64,000 bases of DNA from Bacillota bacterium (GCA_021847575.1 JAJZQO010000006.1:19755-83754); one strand, 5' to 3'; counted from the first letter of the stretch, positions 39,536 through 48,691 are shown. The notes: generated from the sequence alone by a model not told the origin. A program made the numbers and translations.

Positions 39536-40587
39536 CGCGCCACCCCACGATCGTGGGGCTGCGGCAGGGGTGGTGCCTTCGTCGGCAACTCAAGCAGGCC
39601 GGAGCGCATGCCGATGATGAGCAGGCCGACCAGAAGCAGGGCCACGATGGCGAAACCCAGGCCGCGCGGCAGCAGCACGACCAGTACCGCGCCGAGGCCG
39701 CAGGCGACGGCCACCGTGTAGAGGAGCAGCACGGCCCGGCGCTGTGAAAGGCCGCGGTCGATCAGCCTGTGATGCAGATGGCCGCTATCCGCCTGGCCGA
39801 TGGGCTGGTGGCTGCGAATGCGCCGGACGATCGCGAATGCGGTGTCGAAGAACGGCAGGCCGAGCGCCAGAACGGGGACGCCGATGGCAAGCGCCGCCGC
39901 CTGCTTGTCGGTGCCCAGCACAGCCAGCGCCGCCAGTACGTAGCCAAGGTACATGGCTCCGGTGTCGCCGAGGAAAATGTTCGCCGGAGCGAAGTTGTCC
40001 CGCAGGAAACCGATCGTCGCGCCGGCGATCGCGGCGCTCAGAACGGCGCTCTCGATGTCGCCGCGATGCAGCGAGACGACGAGCATCGCCAGCGATGCGA
40101 TCGCCGTGATGCCAGACGCGAGCCCGTCCAGTCCGTCGGCCAAGTTGACCATGTTCTCAACCGCCACCACCCATACGACCGTCAGCACGTAGCCGATCGC
40201 GCCTGTATAGAGGATGCCCCCAAAGGGGTTGGTCACCCAGCCGATGCGCGAGCCGAAAACCGCCAGGACGATGCCGGACACGATCTGGCCCAGAAGCTTC
40301 TGCCAAGGTCTCAAGCTCCAGATGTCGTCGACCACGCCGACGAGCGCTATGACAATTCCACCCGCCAGCAGGCCCGTCACTCCTGGCGAATGCCAGGACA
40401 TCGCGGCCGCGGCGATCGTGAATCCACCTATGATGGCAAGACCGCCCATGTGCGGCATCGGGCGCCGGTGCATCGAGCGGTCGTTGGGCGGCTTCAGCAG
40501 CCCGAGCCGCACCACCCAACGCCGCACAAGCGGCGTCAGGGCAAGCACGATCGCTCCGGCGAGCAATGCCGCGAACAACTCGCGCAT
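39532..40587 (-). CDS. tagO: undecaprenyl-phosphate GlcNAc-1-phosphate transferase (TagO/WecA type)
   Basis: This membrane enzyme starts lipid-linked glycan assembly by moving GlcNAc-1-P onto undecaprenyl phosphate. The 351-residue product has about ten TM segments. Motifs include the catalytic Asp pair in ALVGVVDDIW, NMVNLADGLDGLASG, FLGDTGAMYLGYVLA and the His-rich HLHHRLIDRG of the GlcNAc-1-P branch (rather than MraY). AGGAG lies before the ATG. With wecB it suggests teichoic-acid-like linkage units. Confidence 0.95.
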   Translation of the reverse strand: MRELFAALLAGAIVLALTPLVRRWVVRLGLLKPPNDRSMHRRPMPHMGGLAIIGGFTIAAAAMSWHSPGVTGLLAGGIVIALVGVVDDIWSLRPWQKLLGQIVSGIVLAVFGSRIGWVTNPFGGILYTGAIGYVLTVVWVVAVENMVNLADGLDGLASGITAIASLAMLVVSLHRGDIESAVLSAAIAGATIGFLRDNFAPANIFLGDTGAMYLGYVLAALAVLGTDKQAAALAIGVPVLALGLPFFDTAFAIVRRIRSHQPIGQADSGHLHHRLIDRGLSQRRAVLLLYTVAVACGLGAVLVVLLPRGLGFAIVALLLVGLLIIGMRSGLLELPTKAPPLPQPHDRGVAR

Positions 40588-40630
40588 TTCAATTGCTCCT
40601 CATGCAGCACATGATTCGATTCTACTAACA

Positions 40631-40659
40631 ATCCTAATACCGCGACAGGGCAGCGTCAA
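40631..40659 (-). promoter_or_regulatory. sigma-A promoter of tagO-wecB
   Basis: On the minus strand TTGACG (40659-40654) and TAGGAT (40636-40631) are separated by 17 nt, about 45 bp before the tagO start. Confidence 0.78.
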
Positions 40660-40709
40660 ATGGATGTATCTGAGCATGTGCTTCTTTTCTTAGTATCTAC
40701 TTATACAAG

Positions 40710-41036
40710 TCACACGCTTTTCAAATATCCGCGACGGATTAGCTTCTCGATATGCGCTTCGAGAATCTCACCGATCTGAACGTCATATGATTCTTCCAGG
40801 ACGAACATCATGGTGACAGCCGTCTGGGCAACGTCGAGCAATTCCTCCGCCACACGACGAATGGCATCCTCTTCGCCAGTCACCACCCGCTCGCCCGAAA
40901 GCCCGCGCACCTTGCCAATGGCGGCACCGAGTTCCCCGGCCTCCTCCATCAATTTCAGCGCCGTCGACTCAAGAGTGGGGCTCAGACCGTCGAGCCTCGG
41001 CAGATGGATCTCCTTCGTCTGCGCCAACTCGCACAT
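40710..41036 (-). CDS. MazG-like nucleotide pyrophosphohydrolase
   Basis: The 108-residue product has the MazG metal-binding pattern: LKLMEEAGELGAAIGK followed about 25 residues later by EELLDVAQTAVTMM. Such enzymes hydrolyse (d)NTPs to monophosphates. ATG 41036 lies just 3 nt after AGGAGG, so the true start could be the TTG four codons later. The 5' end lies inside the 3' end of the deaminase gene (about 68 bp overlap), so the two are probably co-translated. Confidence 0.8.
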   Translation of the reverse strand: MCELAQTKEIHLPRLDGLSPTLESTALKLMEEAGELGAAIGKVRGLSGERVVTGEEDAIRRVAEELLDVAQTAVTMMFVLEESYDVQIGEILEAHIEKLIRRGYLKSV

Positions 41037-41493
41037 CGACCTCCTGATGCGGCCGAAAACCTTCGGGGGCTTCGCCACGCTCGCAGGAGATTCCCGCCTG
41101 CAGGCGCAAGGCGCGCGCCAGCGTGTCCTCGTAGGGGTCCAGGTACACGATCCGTCGGACGCGGGCGTTCAGCAACATCTTCGTGCATTGCAGGCACGGT
41201 TCCGAGGTGACGTAGATGGTGGCACCCTCCGTGGAGACACCATGCGCCGCCGCCTGGAGGAGCGCGTTCTGTTCGGCGTGCAGGGTGCGTACGCAATGTC
41301 CGTCCACGATCAGGCAGCCGACGTCGGTGCAGTGCGGCAGGCCCTCGGGTGCGCCGTTGTATCCCGTCGTCAGGATGCGGCGATCCCGGACGAGCACCGC
41401 TCCGACGGCACGCCTGAGGCACGTCGAGCGGCCGCTTACGGTGGCCGCGATCTGCAGGAAGTAGGCGTCCCACGTCGGACGCGGCCGCGTCAC
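40969..41493 (-). CDS. dCMP deaminase family protein (ComEB-like)
   Basis: This zinc enzyme probably deaminates dCMP to dUMP for thymidylate synthesis. The 174-residue product has the zinc/proton-shuttle motif TLHAEQNALLQAA and the second ligand pair SEPCLQCTKMLLNA, with an extra Cys-rich insertion HCTDVGCLIVDGHC usual in dCMP deaminases. The GTG start overlaps the stop of the YwlG-family gene (GTGA). Confidence 0.9.
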   Translation of the reverse strand: MTRPRPTWDAYFLQIAATVSGRSTCLRRAVGAVLVRDRRILTTGYNGAPEGLPHCTDVGCLIVDGHCVRTLHAEQNALLQAAAHGVSTEGATIYVTSEPCLQCTKMLLNARVRRIVYLDPYEDTLARALRLQAGISCERGEAPEGFRPHQEVDVRVGADEGDPSAEARRSEPHS

Positions 41494-42044
41494 CTCGGCC
41501 GCTCCGCAGGGTACTGGGCCCGCGCACCGCCGATGAGCGGCGGCCGCGTGTGCGCGCCGACAACGTGCGCCTGCCCGATCGACTTGACGCCGAGGCGCAC
41601 CGGCACCGCAACAGGGCGGAGGTGCATGCCGATCAGCGTATCACCGATGTCGAGGCCGGCTCCCGCCTGCAGGCTCGCTACGAGGCACGCCTCCTCGCCA
41701 AGGCGCCCGTAGTAGGCAGCCGCCAGGGCTCCGCCGGCGCCGGGTACGGGCCTCGCCGTGACTTCCTGCAGCCCGCGGGCTAAGGCGACCGAACGCGGCA
41801 GCACCACGGCGCGGTTGAGATGCTCGCAGCACTGCACGGCAAGCACCGCGTCCGTTTCATCCATCGCGGCGAGAAGCCCGTCCACCAGAGCCTCCCCGAC
41901 CGCGAGCGCAGGCCGCGTGCCGATCTGCTCGCCCTGCACTTCGCTGGTGGACCCGCCGACGACCACCGTGTCCCGCGGCTGGAGCCGGCTAGTGGCCAAG
42001 AGCTCCGCCATGGCCTGGCGGGCCGCCTCCCGATACGCGTCCAT
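41490..42044 (-). CDS. ywlG: YwlG-family protein (UPF0340)
   Basis: This is a conserved Bacillota protein of unknown function. ATG 42044 follows AGGAGG with good spacing. The 184-residue product has the family motifs VVGGSTSEVQGEQIGT, VLAVQCCEHLNRA and LGVKSIGQAHVVGAHTRPPL. It follows the rpiB-containing gene, the same order as ywlF-ywlG in B. subtilis. Confidence 0.93.
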   Translation of the reverse strand: MDAYREAARQAMAELLATSRLQPRDTVVVGGSTSEVQGEQIGTRPALAVGEALVDGLLAAMDETDAVLAVQCCEHLNRAVVLPRSVALARGLQEVTARPVPGAGGALAAAYYGRLGEEACLVASLQAGAGLDIGDTLIGMHLRPVAVPVRLGVKSIGQAHVVGAHTRPPLIGGARAQYPAERPR

Positions 42045-42170
42045 GGCGCACCTCCTGCAGCTCATCCAGACCCTCGGTTCCATATTGGACCATGTCGCGC
42101 GCTGCGCAACGCAATAGGGATGAGAAACTTGCGAGAATATGCGGTACCGGTACACGAGGAGCCGGGAACC

Positions 42171-43055
42171 TCAACTCTCGGCCTCGATCGCCCTGATCTT
42201 GTCGACGCGCCTCGCGTGGCGGCCGCCGTCGAAAGACTGCCGCAAGAAGCGCAACGTCGCCTCCCGGGCCACTTCCGGGCCCGTGAGGCGGGCGCCTAGA
42301 CATAGCACGTTGGCGTCGTTGTGACGGCGGGCGAGTTCCGCGCCAAGTCCCTCCGCCGCGAGTGCTGCGCGAACGCCCGGCACCTTGTTGGCGCTGATCG
42401 ACATGCCGATGCCCGTGCCGCAGATCAGCACGCCGGCGCCCACGTCGCCACCGGCCACCGCACGGCCAACGGCCAGTGCGAAGTCGGGATAGTCGCAACT
42501 CTCCACGCTGTCGGTGCCGAAATCCAACGTGGGCACGCCCTCGTGACGCAATGCCGCGGTAAGCTCGCGCTTGAGCGAGAATCCGGCGTGATCCGAACCG
42601 AACCCCACTGTCTGCAGGTATAGCCAGCCGTGCCGCACTTTCGCGCGGCGAAGCAGGCTCGCGATGCGGTCCGCCGTCTCGCGGTAGCGCCCGTCACCTT
42701 GGCCGATCGGATCCTCGATTTCCTCCGCGGGCTCCCCCGCGTAGGCGCCAAGGCTGAATACCCTGCCTTCGGCGTCGGGGAATCGTCTGCGCACCTCGTC
42801 CTGGTGCGCACGCGTCATCGTCAGGCAGACCGCCCCGGCCAGCAGCTGCGCGCGCAGGGTCTGCGCCCGGTGGTCTTCGAGGGACAGTCCACGCTCCCGC
42901 GCGACGCTGCGGGCGGCCTCGGCGGCCGGGCCGCCGTCGTAGGCGGCGAGTCCCGCCGACTGCACGTCGGCGTCAGGCTCCTCCGCGCGCAGGATGGCCG
43001 CCGCCAGGGGACTGCGGCAGGTGTTGCCGCTGCACACGAACACAACGCGCTTCAT
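42171..43055 (-). CDS. fusion of a YwlE-type phosphatase and ribose-5-phosphate isomerase B
   Basis: One 294-residue frame joins two enzymes that are separate neighbours (ywlE, ywlF) in B. subtilis. Residues 1 to about 140 are a low-molecular-weight phosphatase with P-loop VCSGNTCRSPLA and a late DPIGQGDGRY. The Thr in GNTCRS, instead of the usual Ile, is characteristic of the protein-arginine phosphatase YwlE. Residues about 150-294 are RpiB, with GFGSDHAGFSLK, the catalytic Cys in LICGTGIGMSISANK and RRHNDANVLCLGAR. RpiB interconverts ribose-5-phosphate and ribulose-5-phosphate. There is no stop or internal restart between the halves. The start overlaps the sua5-type stop by 4 bp. Confidence 0.93.
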   Translation of the reverse strand: MKRVVFVCSGNTCRSPLAAAILRAEEPDADVQSAGLAAYDGGPAAEAARSVARERGLSLEDHRAQTLRAQLLAGAVCLTMTRAHQDEVRRRFPDAEGRVFSLGAYAGEPAEEIEDPIGQGDGRYRETADRIASLLRRAKVRHGWLYLQTVGFGSDHAGFSLKRELTAALRHEGVPTLDFGTDSVESCDYPDFALAVGRAVAGGDVGAGVLICGTGIGMSISANKVPGVRAALAAEGLGAELARRHNDANVLCLGARLTGPEVAREATLRFLRQSFDGGRHARRVDKIRAIEAES

Positions 43056-44038
43056 GTTTCCTCCCCCACGCTTGAAGGCTCCGTTGTCACATTTGCTCCG
43101 GCTGCCCTGAGAAGCCTGTCCCGTACCCCGGCCGCCTCGGGAGACGCAGGAGGCCAGGCCGCGATTACGGGCGCCTGCAGGCGCTCCGCATCGCGCAGTG
43201 TTTCATAGAGTCTTCTCTGCAGATCTGCAAGGTCCCTCGCAAGAAGACCGGTCGCCCCCTCAGGTGCCGCAGCCGCAAGGCCAATGTACACCGCGGCGGG
43301 TTCGGCCAGAAGGGCCGCGGCCAGTGCTCGCCGGAGCCAGTCGCCACCGCCGGCGAAGAGATGCACGGGAACGCTGGGCGCGTAGTGCCTGTAACGCGTG
43401 CCGGGCGAGCGCCTCGAGCCCGAGGCGTGCCCCACCTCCGTGGCCAGGACGCGCTCGATCTGCCTTTGGTCGATATCCCCCGGTCGCAGGATCATGGGCG
43501 TCGGTCCCGTCAGGTCAACCACGGTCGACTCGATGCCCACCGTCGCCGCTGGCCCGTCGAGCACGGCCTCGATCCTGCCTCCCACTTCGCTCATCGCCGC
43601 CGCGGCCGTGGTCGGGCTCGGCCTGCCCGATCGGTTGGCGGATGGCGCCGAGACTGGCCGGCCTGCCGCCTGGAGCAGACGCAGCGCGGTCGGCTCGGCG
43701 GGCATGCGCAAAGCGACGGTCGCCCCAGGAAGCAGACCGCGCGACGGCAGCACGAACGTCAGGGGACCGGGCCAGAATCTGTCCGCGAGACGCCAGGCGC
43801 GCTCATCCGGCTCGGCCCAGCGACCGATCTCCTCGATCCCTGCGACGTGCACGATGAGCGGGTTGTCGGAGGGTCTTGACTTGGCGGCATAGATCCTCGC
43901 GACAGCGCTCGCGTCCAGCGCGTTCGCGCCGAGCCCGTAGACCGTCTCCGTGGGAAACGCGACCAGGGCGCCGGCGCGCAGGAGCGCAGCCGCCCTCGCG
44001 ATGCCCGAGGCGTCGGGCCTGATCAGTTCCGTACGCAT
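43052..44038 (-). CDS. tsaC: threonylcarbamoyl-AMP synthase (Sua5/YwlC)
   Basis: It makes threonylcarbamoyl-AMP for the t6A modification of ANN-decoding tRNAs. ATG 44038 is chosen because GGGGGG lies 8 nt upstream. The 328-residue product has the YrdC core (VAFPTETVYGLGANALD, KSRPSDNPLIVHV, SAPSANRSGRPSPTTA) and the C-terminal Sua5 domain after the linker SPGTRYRHYAPSVPV. Length fits the two-domain Sua5 form. It overlaps prmC by 16 bp. Confidence 0.95.
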   Translation of the reverse strand: MRTELIRPDASGIARAAALLRAGALVAFPTETVYGLGANALDASAVARIYAAKSRPSDNPLIVHVAGIEEIGRWAEPDERAWRLADRFWPGPLTFVLPSRGLLPGATVALRMPAEPTALRLLQAAGRPVSAPSANRSGRPSPTTAAAAMSEVGGRIEAVLDGPAATVGIESTVVDLTGPTPMILRPGDIDQRQIERVLATEVGHASGSRRSPGTRYRHYAPSVPVHLFAGGGDWLRRALAAALLAEPAAVYIGLAAAAPEGATGLLARDLADLQRRLYETLRDAERLQAPVIAAWPPASPEAAGVRDRLLRAAGANVTTEPSSVGEET

Positions 44039-44826
44039 GTCCATCGCCCCCCGACGACGCGCTCGATGCCGGCGAGGTCCTCCTGACAGACCATGTCCTG
44101 AAACCCCCTGCGGGCGAGAAGACCTGCGACGTCGCCGCTCTGGCCGGCCCCCACCTCAAGCAGAAGCCAGCCGCCCGGAGCCAGGTGATCGGGCGCTTGC
44201 CGCACGAGACGGCGTATCGCCCTGAGGCCGTCCGCCCCGCTCACGAGCGCCATGCGGGGTTCGCGCCGCACATCGGCGGGCAGGTCCGCGTATTCGTCGC
44301 TGCGCACGTAGGGCGGGTTGGCCACGATGACGTCCTGGCGATCGGCGAGCGGCGCACACAGGTCGCCCTGCAGCACCTCCGCGTAGCCAGCGAGGTTTTG
44401 CCGGGCGTAGCGCAGCGCGAGCTTCGACCGCTCGACCCCCACAAGCTTGAGGTCCGGACGCTCGACGGCGACAGCCGCCAGAATCGCTCCGCTCCCCGTG
44501 CCGATGTCCGCCAGCCTGCCGCCCAGCGGCGCGCGCGCGCAGGCCGCCTCGACAAGCGTCTCCGTCTCCGGGCGAGGCACGAGGACGCCCGGCCCGACCG
44601 CCAAGGGCAGTGACCAGAACCACGCCGTGCCCGTTAGGTACTGGAGCGGCCAGCCAGTCTGGCGCTTGCGGATCTGGCTTCGGACCCGCCGCAGCGCCGC
44701 CGCTGGCACCTCCGCGTCGAGTTCCGTATAGATCGCGACCTGGTCCAAGTCAAGGGCGTGCGCGAGCAGGATCAAAATCTCGCGTGCCGGCAGCTCGCCA
44801 TAGGCAAGGAGGTCGCGTCGCGTCAT
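44023..44826 (-). CDS. prmC: peptide chain release factor N5-glutamine methyltransferase
   Basis: PrmC methylates the Gln of the GGQ motif in RF1 and RF2. The 267-residue product has an N-terminal helical domain, the SAM motif [16 protein letters not shown] and the catalytic motif [14 protein letters not shown]. It directly follows its substrate gene prfA with an ATGA overlap. Confidence 0.96.
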   Translation of the reverse strand: MTRRDLLAYGELPAREILILLAHALDLDQVAIYTELDAEVPAAALRRVRSQIRKRQTGWPLQYLTGTAWFWSLPLAVGPGVLVPRPETETLVEAACARAPLGGRLADIGTGSGAILAAVAVERPDLKLVGVERSKLALRYARQNLAGYAEVLQGDLCAPLADRQDVIVANPPYVRSDEYADLPADVRREPRMALVSGADGLRAIRRLVRQAPDHLAPGGWLLLEVGAGQSGDVAGLLARRGFQDMVCQEDLAGIERVVGGRWTCVRN

Positions 44827-45866
44827 AGCAGTCCTTTGCGCAGGGCTTCGATCAGCTCATCGAGGTCGCCGTCGAGGATCTCCGGCAAGCGGTGCGTCGT
44901 GAAGCCGATGCGATGGTCCGTTACCCGTCCCTGGGGAAAGTTGTAGGTGCGAACACGCTCGGACCGGTCGCCCGTGCCGACCTGGCTGCGGCGCGCCATG
45001 GCCATCTCCTCGTGCGCCTCGCTCTCGAGGCGCTCCATCAGGCGTGCGCGCAGGACGCGCATGGCCTTGTCGCGATTCTTGTGCTGGCTTTTCTCGTCCT
45101 GGCAAGTCACGACAATGCCCGTGGGCAGATGCGTGATGCGCACCGCGGACTCCGTCTTGTTGACGTGCTGGCCGCCCGCGCCTCCTGAACGGTACGTGTC
45201 GATGCGCAGGTCGTCGGGGTCGATCTGCAGTTCGACCTCAGCCGCCTCCGGCAGGACAGCCACCGTGGCGGTGGACGTGTGGATGCGCCCCTGGGCCTCT
45301 GTCTCCGGCACGCGCTGAACGCGGTGCACGCCGCTCTCGAAGCGCAACCGGGAATAGGCGCCCCTGCCCTTGACCGCGAAGATCACTTCGCGGAAGCCGC
45401 CGATCTCGGTTTCGGAGGCGTCCATCATCTCGACCTGCCAGCCGTGCCGCTCGGCGTAGCGCGCGTACATGCGCATCAAGTCTCCGGCAAACAGCGCCGC
45501 TTCGTCGCCGCCTGTGCCGCCGCGCACTTCAACGATGACATCCTTCTGGTCACGTGGATCCTTCGGCGTGAGAAGGTCCTTCAGTCGGGCCGAGAGTTCC
45601 TCGTGCCTCTGCTCGAGCTGCTGCAGTTCGTCCTGCGCCAGTTCGCGCAGTTCAACCTCGTCCGCCTCCTGCAGAAGCAGGCGCGCCTCGGCCATCTCGC
45701 GTTCGGTCGCCTCGATGGCCCGCGCGCAGAGCACGAGGTCCTCCACGTCGCCCTGTCTGCGGCGCAGGTCGGCGGCGCGGGCAGGATCACGCCAACTGTC
45801 GGGGTCGGCGAGTTCCCTCTGCAGCTCGTCGTAGGTTCGGATTGCGGCGTCGAGTCTCTCGTCCAC
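44823..45866 (-). CDS. prfA: peptide chain release factor 1
   Basis: RF1 reads UAG and UAA stop codons. The 347-residue product has the recognition motif PET in [19 protein letters not shown] and the catalytic GGQ in [18 protein letters not shown]. There is no frameshift, unlike prfB. GTG 45866 follows GGAGGGAG. Confidence 0.97.
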   Translation of the reverse strand: MDERLDAAIRTYDELQRELADPDSWRDPARAADLRRRQGDVEDLVLCARAIEATEREMAEARLLLQEADEVELRELAQDELQQLEQRHEELSARLKDLLTPKDPRDQKDVIVEVRGGTGGDEAALFAGDLMRMYARYAERHGWQVEMMDASETEIGGFREVIFAVKGRGAYSRLRFESGVHRVQRVPETEAQGRIHTSTATVAVLPEAAEVELQIDPDDLRIDTYRSGGAGGQHVNKTESAVRITHLPTGIVVTCQDEKSQHKNRDKAMRVLRARLMERLESEAHEEMAMARRSQVGTGDRSERVRTYNFPQGRVTDHRIGFTTHRLPEILDGDLDELIEALRKGLL

Positions 45867-46189
45867 CTGGCTCCCTCCGGATCATCGGCTTGGCTTTTGA
45901 CAAATTCGCCGATCGCGCCGCGGTCCACGCTGCGTCCGCCGGGCGGGCCCGTCAGCGGGAAGAGCCGCGCCTCACAATTGCGACAAGGTCGGGCCGCGGC
46001 CGCCAGCGGCGGCCTGCAGCCGGCGAAGACCGGGTTTACGAAATACACTTCGTACCCCTTCGGATAAGTGGGCCCGCCACAGCGTCGGTCCGCCGACCAT
46101 AGGGCCGGCCTCTTCCACAGTCCGACGTCCCTCGCGGCTGCAGGCGGTGAATCGGGCAGGATAACCGCCGCCCAACCAGGAGAAGAGAA
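45867..46189. other. gene-poor interval between rpmE and prfA
   Basis: No convincing gene is seen in about 320 bp. Two short minus-strand frames begin after SD-like AAGAGG or AAGGGG (near 46100 and 46050). One contains a Cys-x-x-Cys pair, but neither resembles a family I know. In B. subtilis tdk lies here; no thymidine kinase motif is present. Confidence 0.45.
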
Positions 46190-46211
46190 GGGAGGCGGTA
46201 GACCGCCTCCC
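46190..46211 (-). terminator. terminator after rpmE
   Basis: On the minus strand GGGAGGCGG-TCTA-CCGCCTCCC forms a 9-bp stem immediately after the rpmE stop codon, followed by the pyrimidine-rich TTCTCTTCTC. Confidence 0.85.
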
Positions 46212-46212
46212 T

Positions 46213-46413
46213 CTAAAGACCGTAGCGTCTCTTGAAGCGTTCGACGCGGCCACCGGTGTCCACGATGCGCTGCTGTCCGCCAGTGAACAGCGGGTGGCAA
46301 GCGGAGCAGATCTCGACGCGCAAGTTCTGCTTCGTGGAGCCGACGTGGTAGACGGCACCACAGGAACAGGTGATGGTCGTCTGCTCGTACTTCGGATGGA
46401 TGCCCTGCTTCAT
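46213..46413 (-). CDS. rpmE: 50S ribosomal protein L31 (zinc form)
   Basis: The 66-residue protein begins [19 protein letters not shown] and has the zinc ligands CSC and CSAC, with the usual [20 protein letters not shown]. It is the zinc-binding RpmE type. It has its own promoter and terminator, so it is probably monocistronic. Confidence 0.98.
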   Translation of the reverse strand: MKQGIHPKYEQTTITCSCGAVYHVGSTKQNLRVEICSACHPLFTGGQQRIVDTGGRVERFKRRYGL

Positions 46414-46503
46414 GACCCTTCACCACCTTTGATGCCCGGCCAGCGCAATTTGCGCCGGGTGAACACGAAGAAAACTGCACCCTTTTTGGGGCGCTACCCA
46501 TGT

Positions 46504-46533
46504 ACAATACCACCGCCAGTTTTGGCCGGTCAA
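46504..46533 (-). promoter_or_regulatory. sigma-A promoter of rpmE
   Basis: On the minus strand TTGACC (46533-46528) and TATTGT (46509-46504) are separated by 18 nt, in the gap between mntP and rpmE. A GC-rich near-palindrome lies in the spacer. Confidence 0.7.
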
Positions 46534-46540
46534 GCAAGCG

Positions 46541-47086
46541 TCATGCGGCAAGCTTGATGATGAGCAGGACGAGACCCGTGGCCGCCAGCACAGCGCCGGC
46601 GAAGCGCTCGGCCCACTGTTCCAACCAGCGTCCGAGGCCCCGCCCGAACTGCACGCCGACCCATGTCATGACGAATGCCGAGACGCCCAGCGCGATGATC
46701 GTGAGCAGCGTGGGAAAGCCCGCGAGTGCGAGCGAGAAGCCTACGGCGAGCGAATCGAGGCTGACGCCGCTCGCCGAGAGGAGCAGTCCGAGTCCGCGGC
46801 CGAGATGCATCTTCTCCCTGCCGGGACGGAACGCCATGACCAGGGTGATGACGCCAACCACGAACAGAAGCCCGAAGCCAAGGTAGCCAGCCATGTCGCC
46901 CAGCTTCGGCCCGACCAGCCGGCCGATGTACAGGCCGAGCGCCGGCAGCACCGTCTGGAACAGGCCAAAGACCAACGCGACAAGGAGGGCCCGCCGGTGG
47001 CTGACGCCCTGTACGCCGATACCGACTGCCACGGACAGGTTGTCGAGCCCGAGCGAAAGGGCGAGAAGCCAAACTTGCCAGTAAAT
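46541..47086 (-). CDS. mntP: manganese efflux pump MntP
   Basis: MntP exports excess Mn2+. The protein has six TM segments and the paired family motifs SLGLDNLSVAVGIG and ASGVSLDSLAVGFSLAL with conserved Asp residues. No ATG, GTG or TTG lies in frame near the expected N-terminus. An ATT at 47086 sits 7 nt after GGGGGG and gives 181 residues, a normal length; a CTG at 47092 is too close to the SD. ATT starts are rare, so this start needs confirmation. It follows glpX by 19 bp. In B. subtilis mntP (ywlD) sits between ywlC and ywlE instead. Confidence 0.88.
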   Translation of the reverse strand: MYWQVWLLALSLGLDNLSVAVGIGVQGVSHRRALLVALVFGLFQTVLPALGLYIGRLVGPKLGDMAGYLGFGLLFVVGVITLVMAFRPGREKMHLGRGLGLLLSASGVSLDSLAVGFSLALAGFPTLLTIIALGVSAFVMTWVGVQFGRGLGRWLEQWAERFAGAVLAATGLVLLIIKLAA

Positions 47087-47105
47087 GCTCAGGCCCCCCG
47101 GTTCA

Positions 47106-48038
47106 TCATTCCGCCGGAACGAAGCGGCGAACACGCCGCACCACGCCGCCTGCGACCACAAGCGAATGGATGTAGCTGCCGTGAAGGGCCGCGCAAGGCG
47201 CCGGCCCAGCCACCGAGTCCGTGACGGACGTGGCGGCGAACACGAGATCGTCGGAGCGCACCACTTCCTGGAGCAGCATGAGCCGGCCGGCCTCCGCACC
47301 GAGCATCTCGACCATGCGCCGACGCTCGTCCTCGCCCTCCGGCGAAAGCCGGCACCAGAACTCGCCCCCGAGGCATCGGACAGCGGCGGCGGCAATGACG
47401 CCCTCCGGCGCGCCGCCCGTGCCGACCACGAGGTCGAGGTCGCCATCGGGCAGGCAGGTGGCGACCGCCGGCCCGACGTCGCCTGCCGGCAGCAGCCGCA
47501 CCTTGGCCCCTGCCTTGCGCAGTTCCGCGAGGATCTCCTTGTGCCGTGGGCGATCCAGCAACGCGACCCGCAGTTCGGCGGGGGCCTTGCCGAGTGTCCG
47601 CGCCAGGAGCCGCAAGTTTTCGGAGAGCGGCGCCTGCGGATCCAGTCTGCCCCGAGCCGCAGGCCCCGCACAAAACTTTTCCATGTACATGTCCGGGGCG
47701 TGCAGCAGTGCATCGCGAGGACCAGCCGCGAGAACGGTCATGGCTCCCGGCTGGCTCTCCGCCGTGAGCGTGGTGCCCTCGAGCGGATCGACGGCGATAT
47801 CGCATTCCGGCCCCCCGCCACCCATCTCTTCGCCGATGTAGAGCATCGGCGCCTCGTCCATCTCGCCCTCGCCGATCGCGACGCGCGCCTTGAGCGCGGC
47901 TCGCGCAAACGCACGGTGCATGCCGTCGACGGCGGCCTGGTCGGCCGCTGTCTTGTCTCCCAGGCCGCAGAGCGGCAAGGCCGCAATTGCCGCTTCCTCG
48001 GTGACCTCAAGAAGCTGTGCCCAGTAACCCTGCAGCAC
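47106..48038 (-). CDS. glpX: fructose-1,6-bisphosphatase class II (GlpX)
   Basis: It hydrolyses fructose-1,6-bisphosphate in gluconeogenesis. GTG 48038 is preferred because GGGGGG lies 6 nt upstream; the frame opens 16 codons earlier without an SD. The 310-residue product has the metal-site motifs VAIGEGEMDEAPMLYIGEEM and CDIAVDPLEGTT, and the late GGAPEGVIAAAAVRCLGG. Confidence 0.94.
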   Translation of the reverse strand: MLQGYWAQLLEVTEEAAIAALPLCGLGDKTAADQAAVDGMHRAFARAALKARVAIGEGEMDEAPMLYIGEEMGGGGPECDIAVDPLEGTTLTAESQPGAMTVLAAGPRDALLHAPDMYMEKFCAGPAARGRLDPQAPLSENLRLLARTLGKAPAELRVALLDRPRHKEILAELRKAGAKVRLLPAGDVGPAVATCLPDGDLDLVVGTGGAPEGVIAAAAVRCLGGEFWCRLSPEGEDERRRMVEMLGAEAGRLMLLQEVVRSDDLVFAATSVTDSVAGPAPCAALHGSYIHSLVVAGGVVRRVRRFVPAE

Positions 48039-48054
48039 GGCGATCCCCCCAGTG

Positions 48055-48435
48055 CTACTTAGAATGCCTGAAGCTCTGCTGTACACGCGCGACCGTCACG
48101 CCCACGGCTCCGAGAGCCAAGGCGAAGAGGGCGGTCGCGAAGCCTGTCTCGATGATCAGGACCACGCTGCCGAGCACGTTCGCCTGCGGTGCCAGAAAGA
48201 GGGTGAAAGAACCCAGGATCCCGGCGACGATGCCGGCCAGCATGGCCGTCAGGGTTGCCTGCACGAAGCTTCCCGATGCCCTGAACGCGGTGTATCCGAC
48301 GTAACCGAACACGGCAAGGGTGAGCAGCGAGACCCATGTCGGTGCCTCAGGCAGGCCGCCGCGGGCGGCCAGGTAGCCCAGCCATTCGATGATGGTGAGG
48401 AGAATCCCCCATAGCATGCCGAGCTTCCAGCTCAT
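48055..48435 (-). CDS. hypothetical four-TM membrane protein
   Basis: I do not recognise the family with certainty. The 126-residue product has four hydrophobic segments and small loops (MLWGILLTIIEWLGYLAA, LLTLAVFGYVGYTAF, MLAGIVAGILGSFTLFLA, VLIIETGFATALFALALG). It lies just upstream of glpX on the same strand, so it may share its transcript. Confidence 0.7.
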   Translation of the reverse strand: MSWKLGMLWGILLTIIEWLGYLAARGGLPEAPTWVSLLTLAVFGYVGYTAFRASGSFVQATLTAMLAGIVAGILGSFTLFLAPQANVLGSVVLIIETGFATALFALALGAVGVTVARVQQSFRHSK

Positions 48436-48613
48436 CCGTCGCGCCGCGCCACCATGAGCGCCGCGGCTAACCCTCCTTAGGTCGCCTGCCTACTCCATCC
48501 ATGCTAGCCGAGGAGACGACACCCCACAACCACGCGCGAAAGCACTGTCGAATTTTGCGGCTCGCGATGCCGGCGCGCGCGCGGAAAGAGTGCAGACGGA
48601 GCCAATGTGCCGC

Positions 48614-48642
48614 GTGTAGCCGGATGCGACCCACGGTATAAT
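48614..48642 (+). promoter_or_regulatory. promoter candidate of murJ
   Basis: A consensus -10 TATAAT lies at 48637-48642. The hexamer 17 nt upstream (GTGTAG, 48614-48619) is a poor -35. The murJ start follows about 50 bp later. The rest of 48436-48613 shows no gene. Confidence 0.5.
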
Positions 48643-48691
48643 GTAGCGTGATGCAAGCGCTACTGCGGCAAAAGCCGCGAAGGCGGGACTT

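Noticed and set aside
45867..46189. Thymidine kinase or another gene between rpmE and prfA
   Set aside because: tdk is expected here from B. subtilis synteny, but no P-loop or zinc motif of thymidine kinase is present in any frame.
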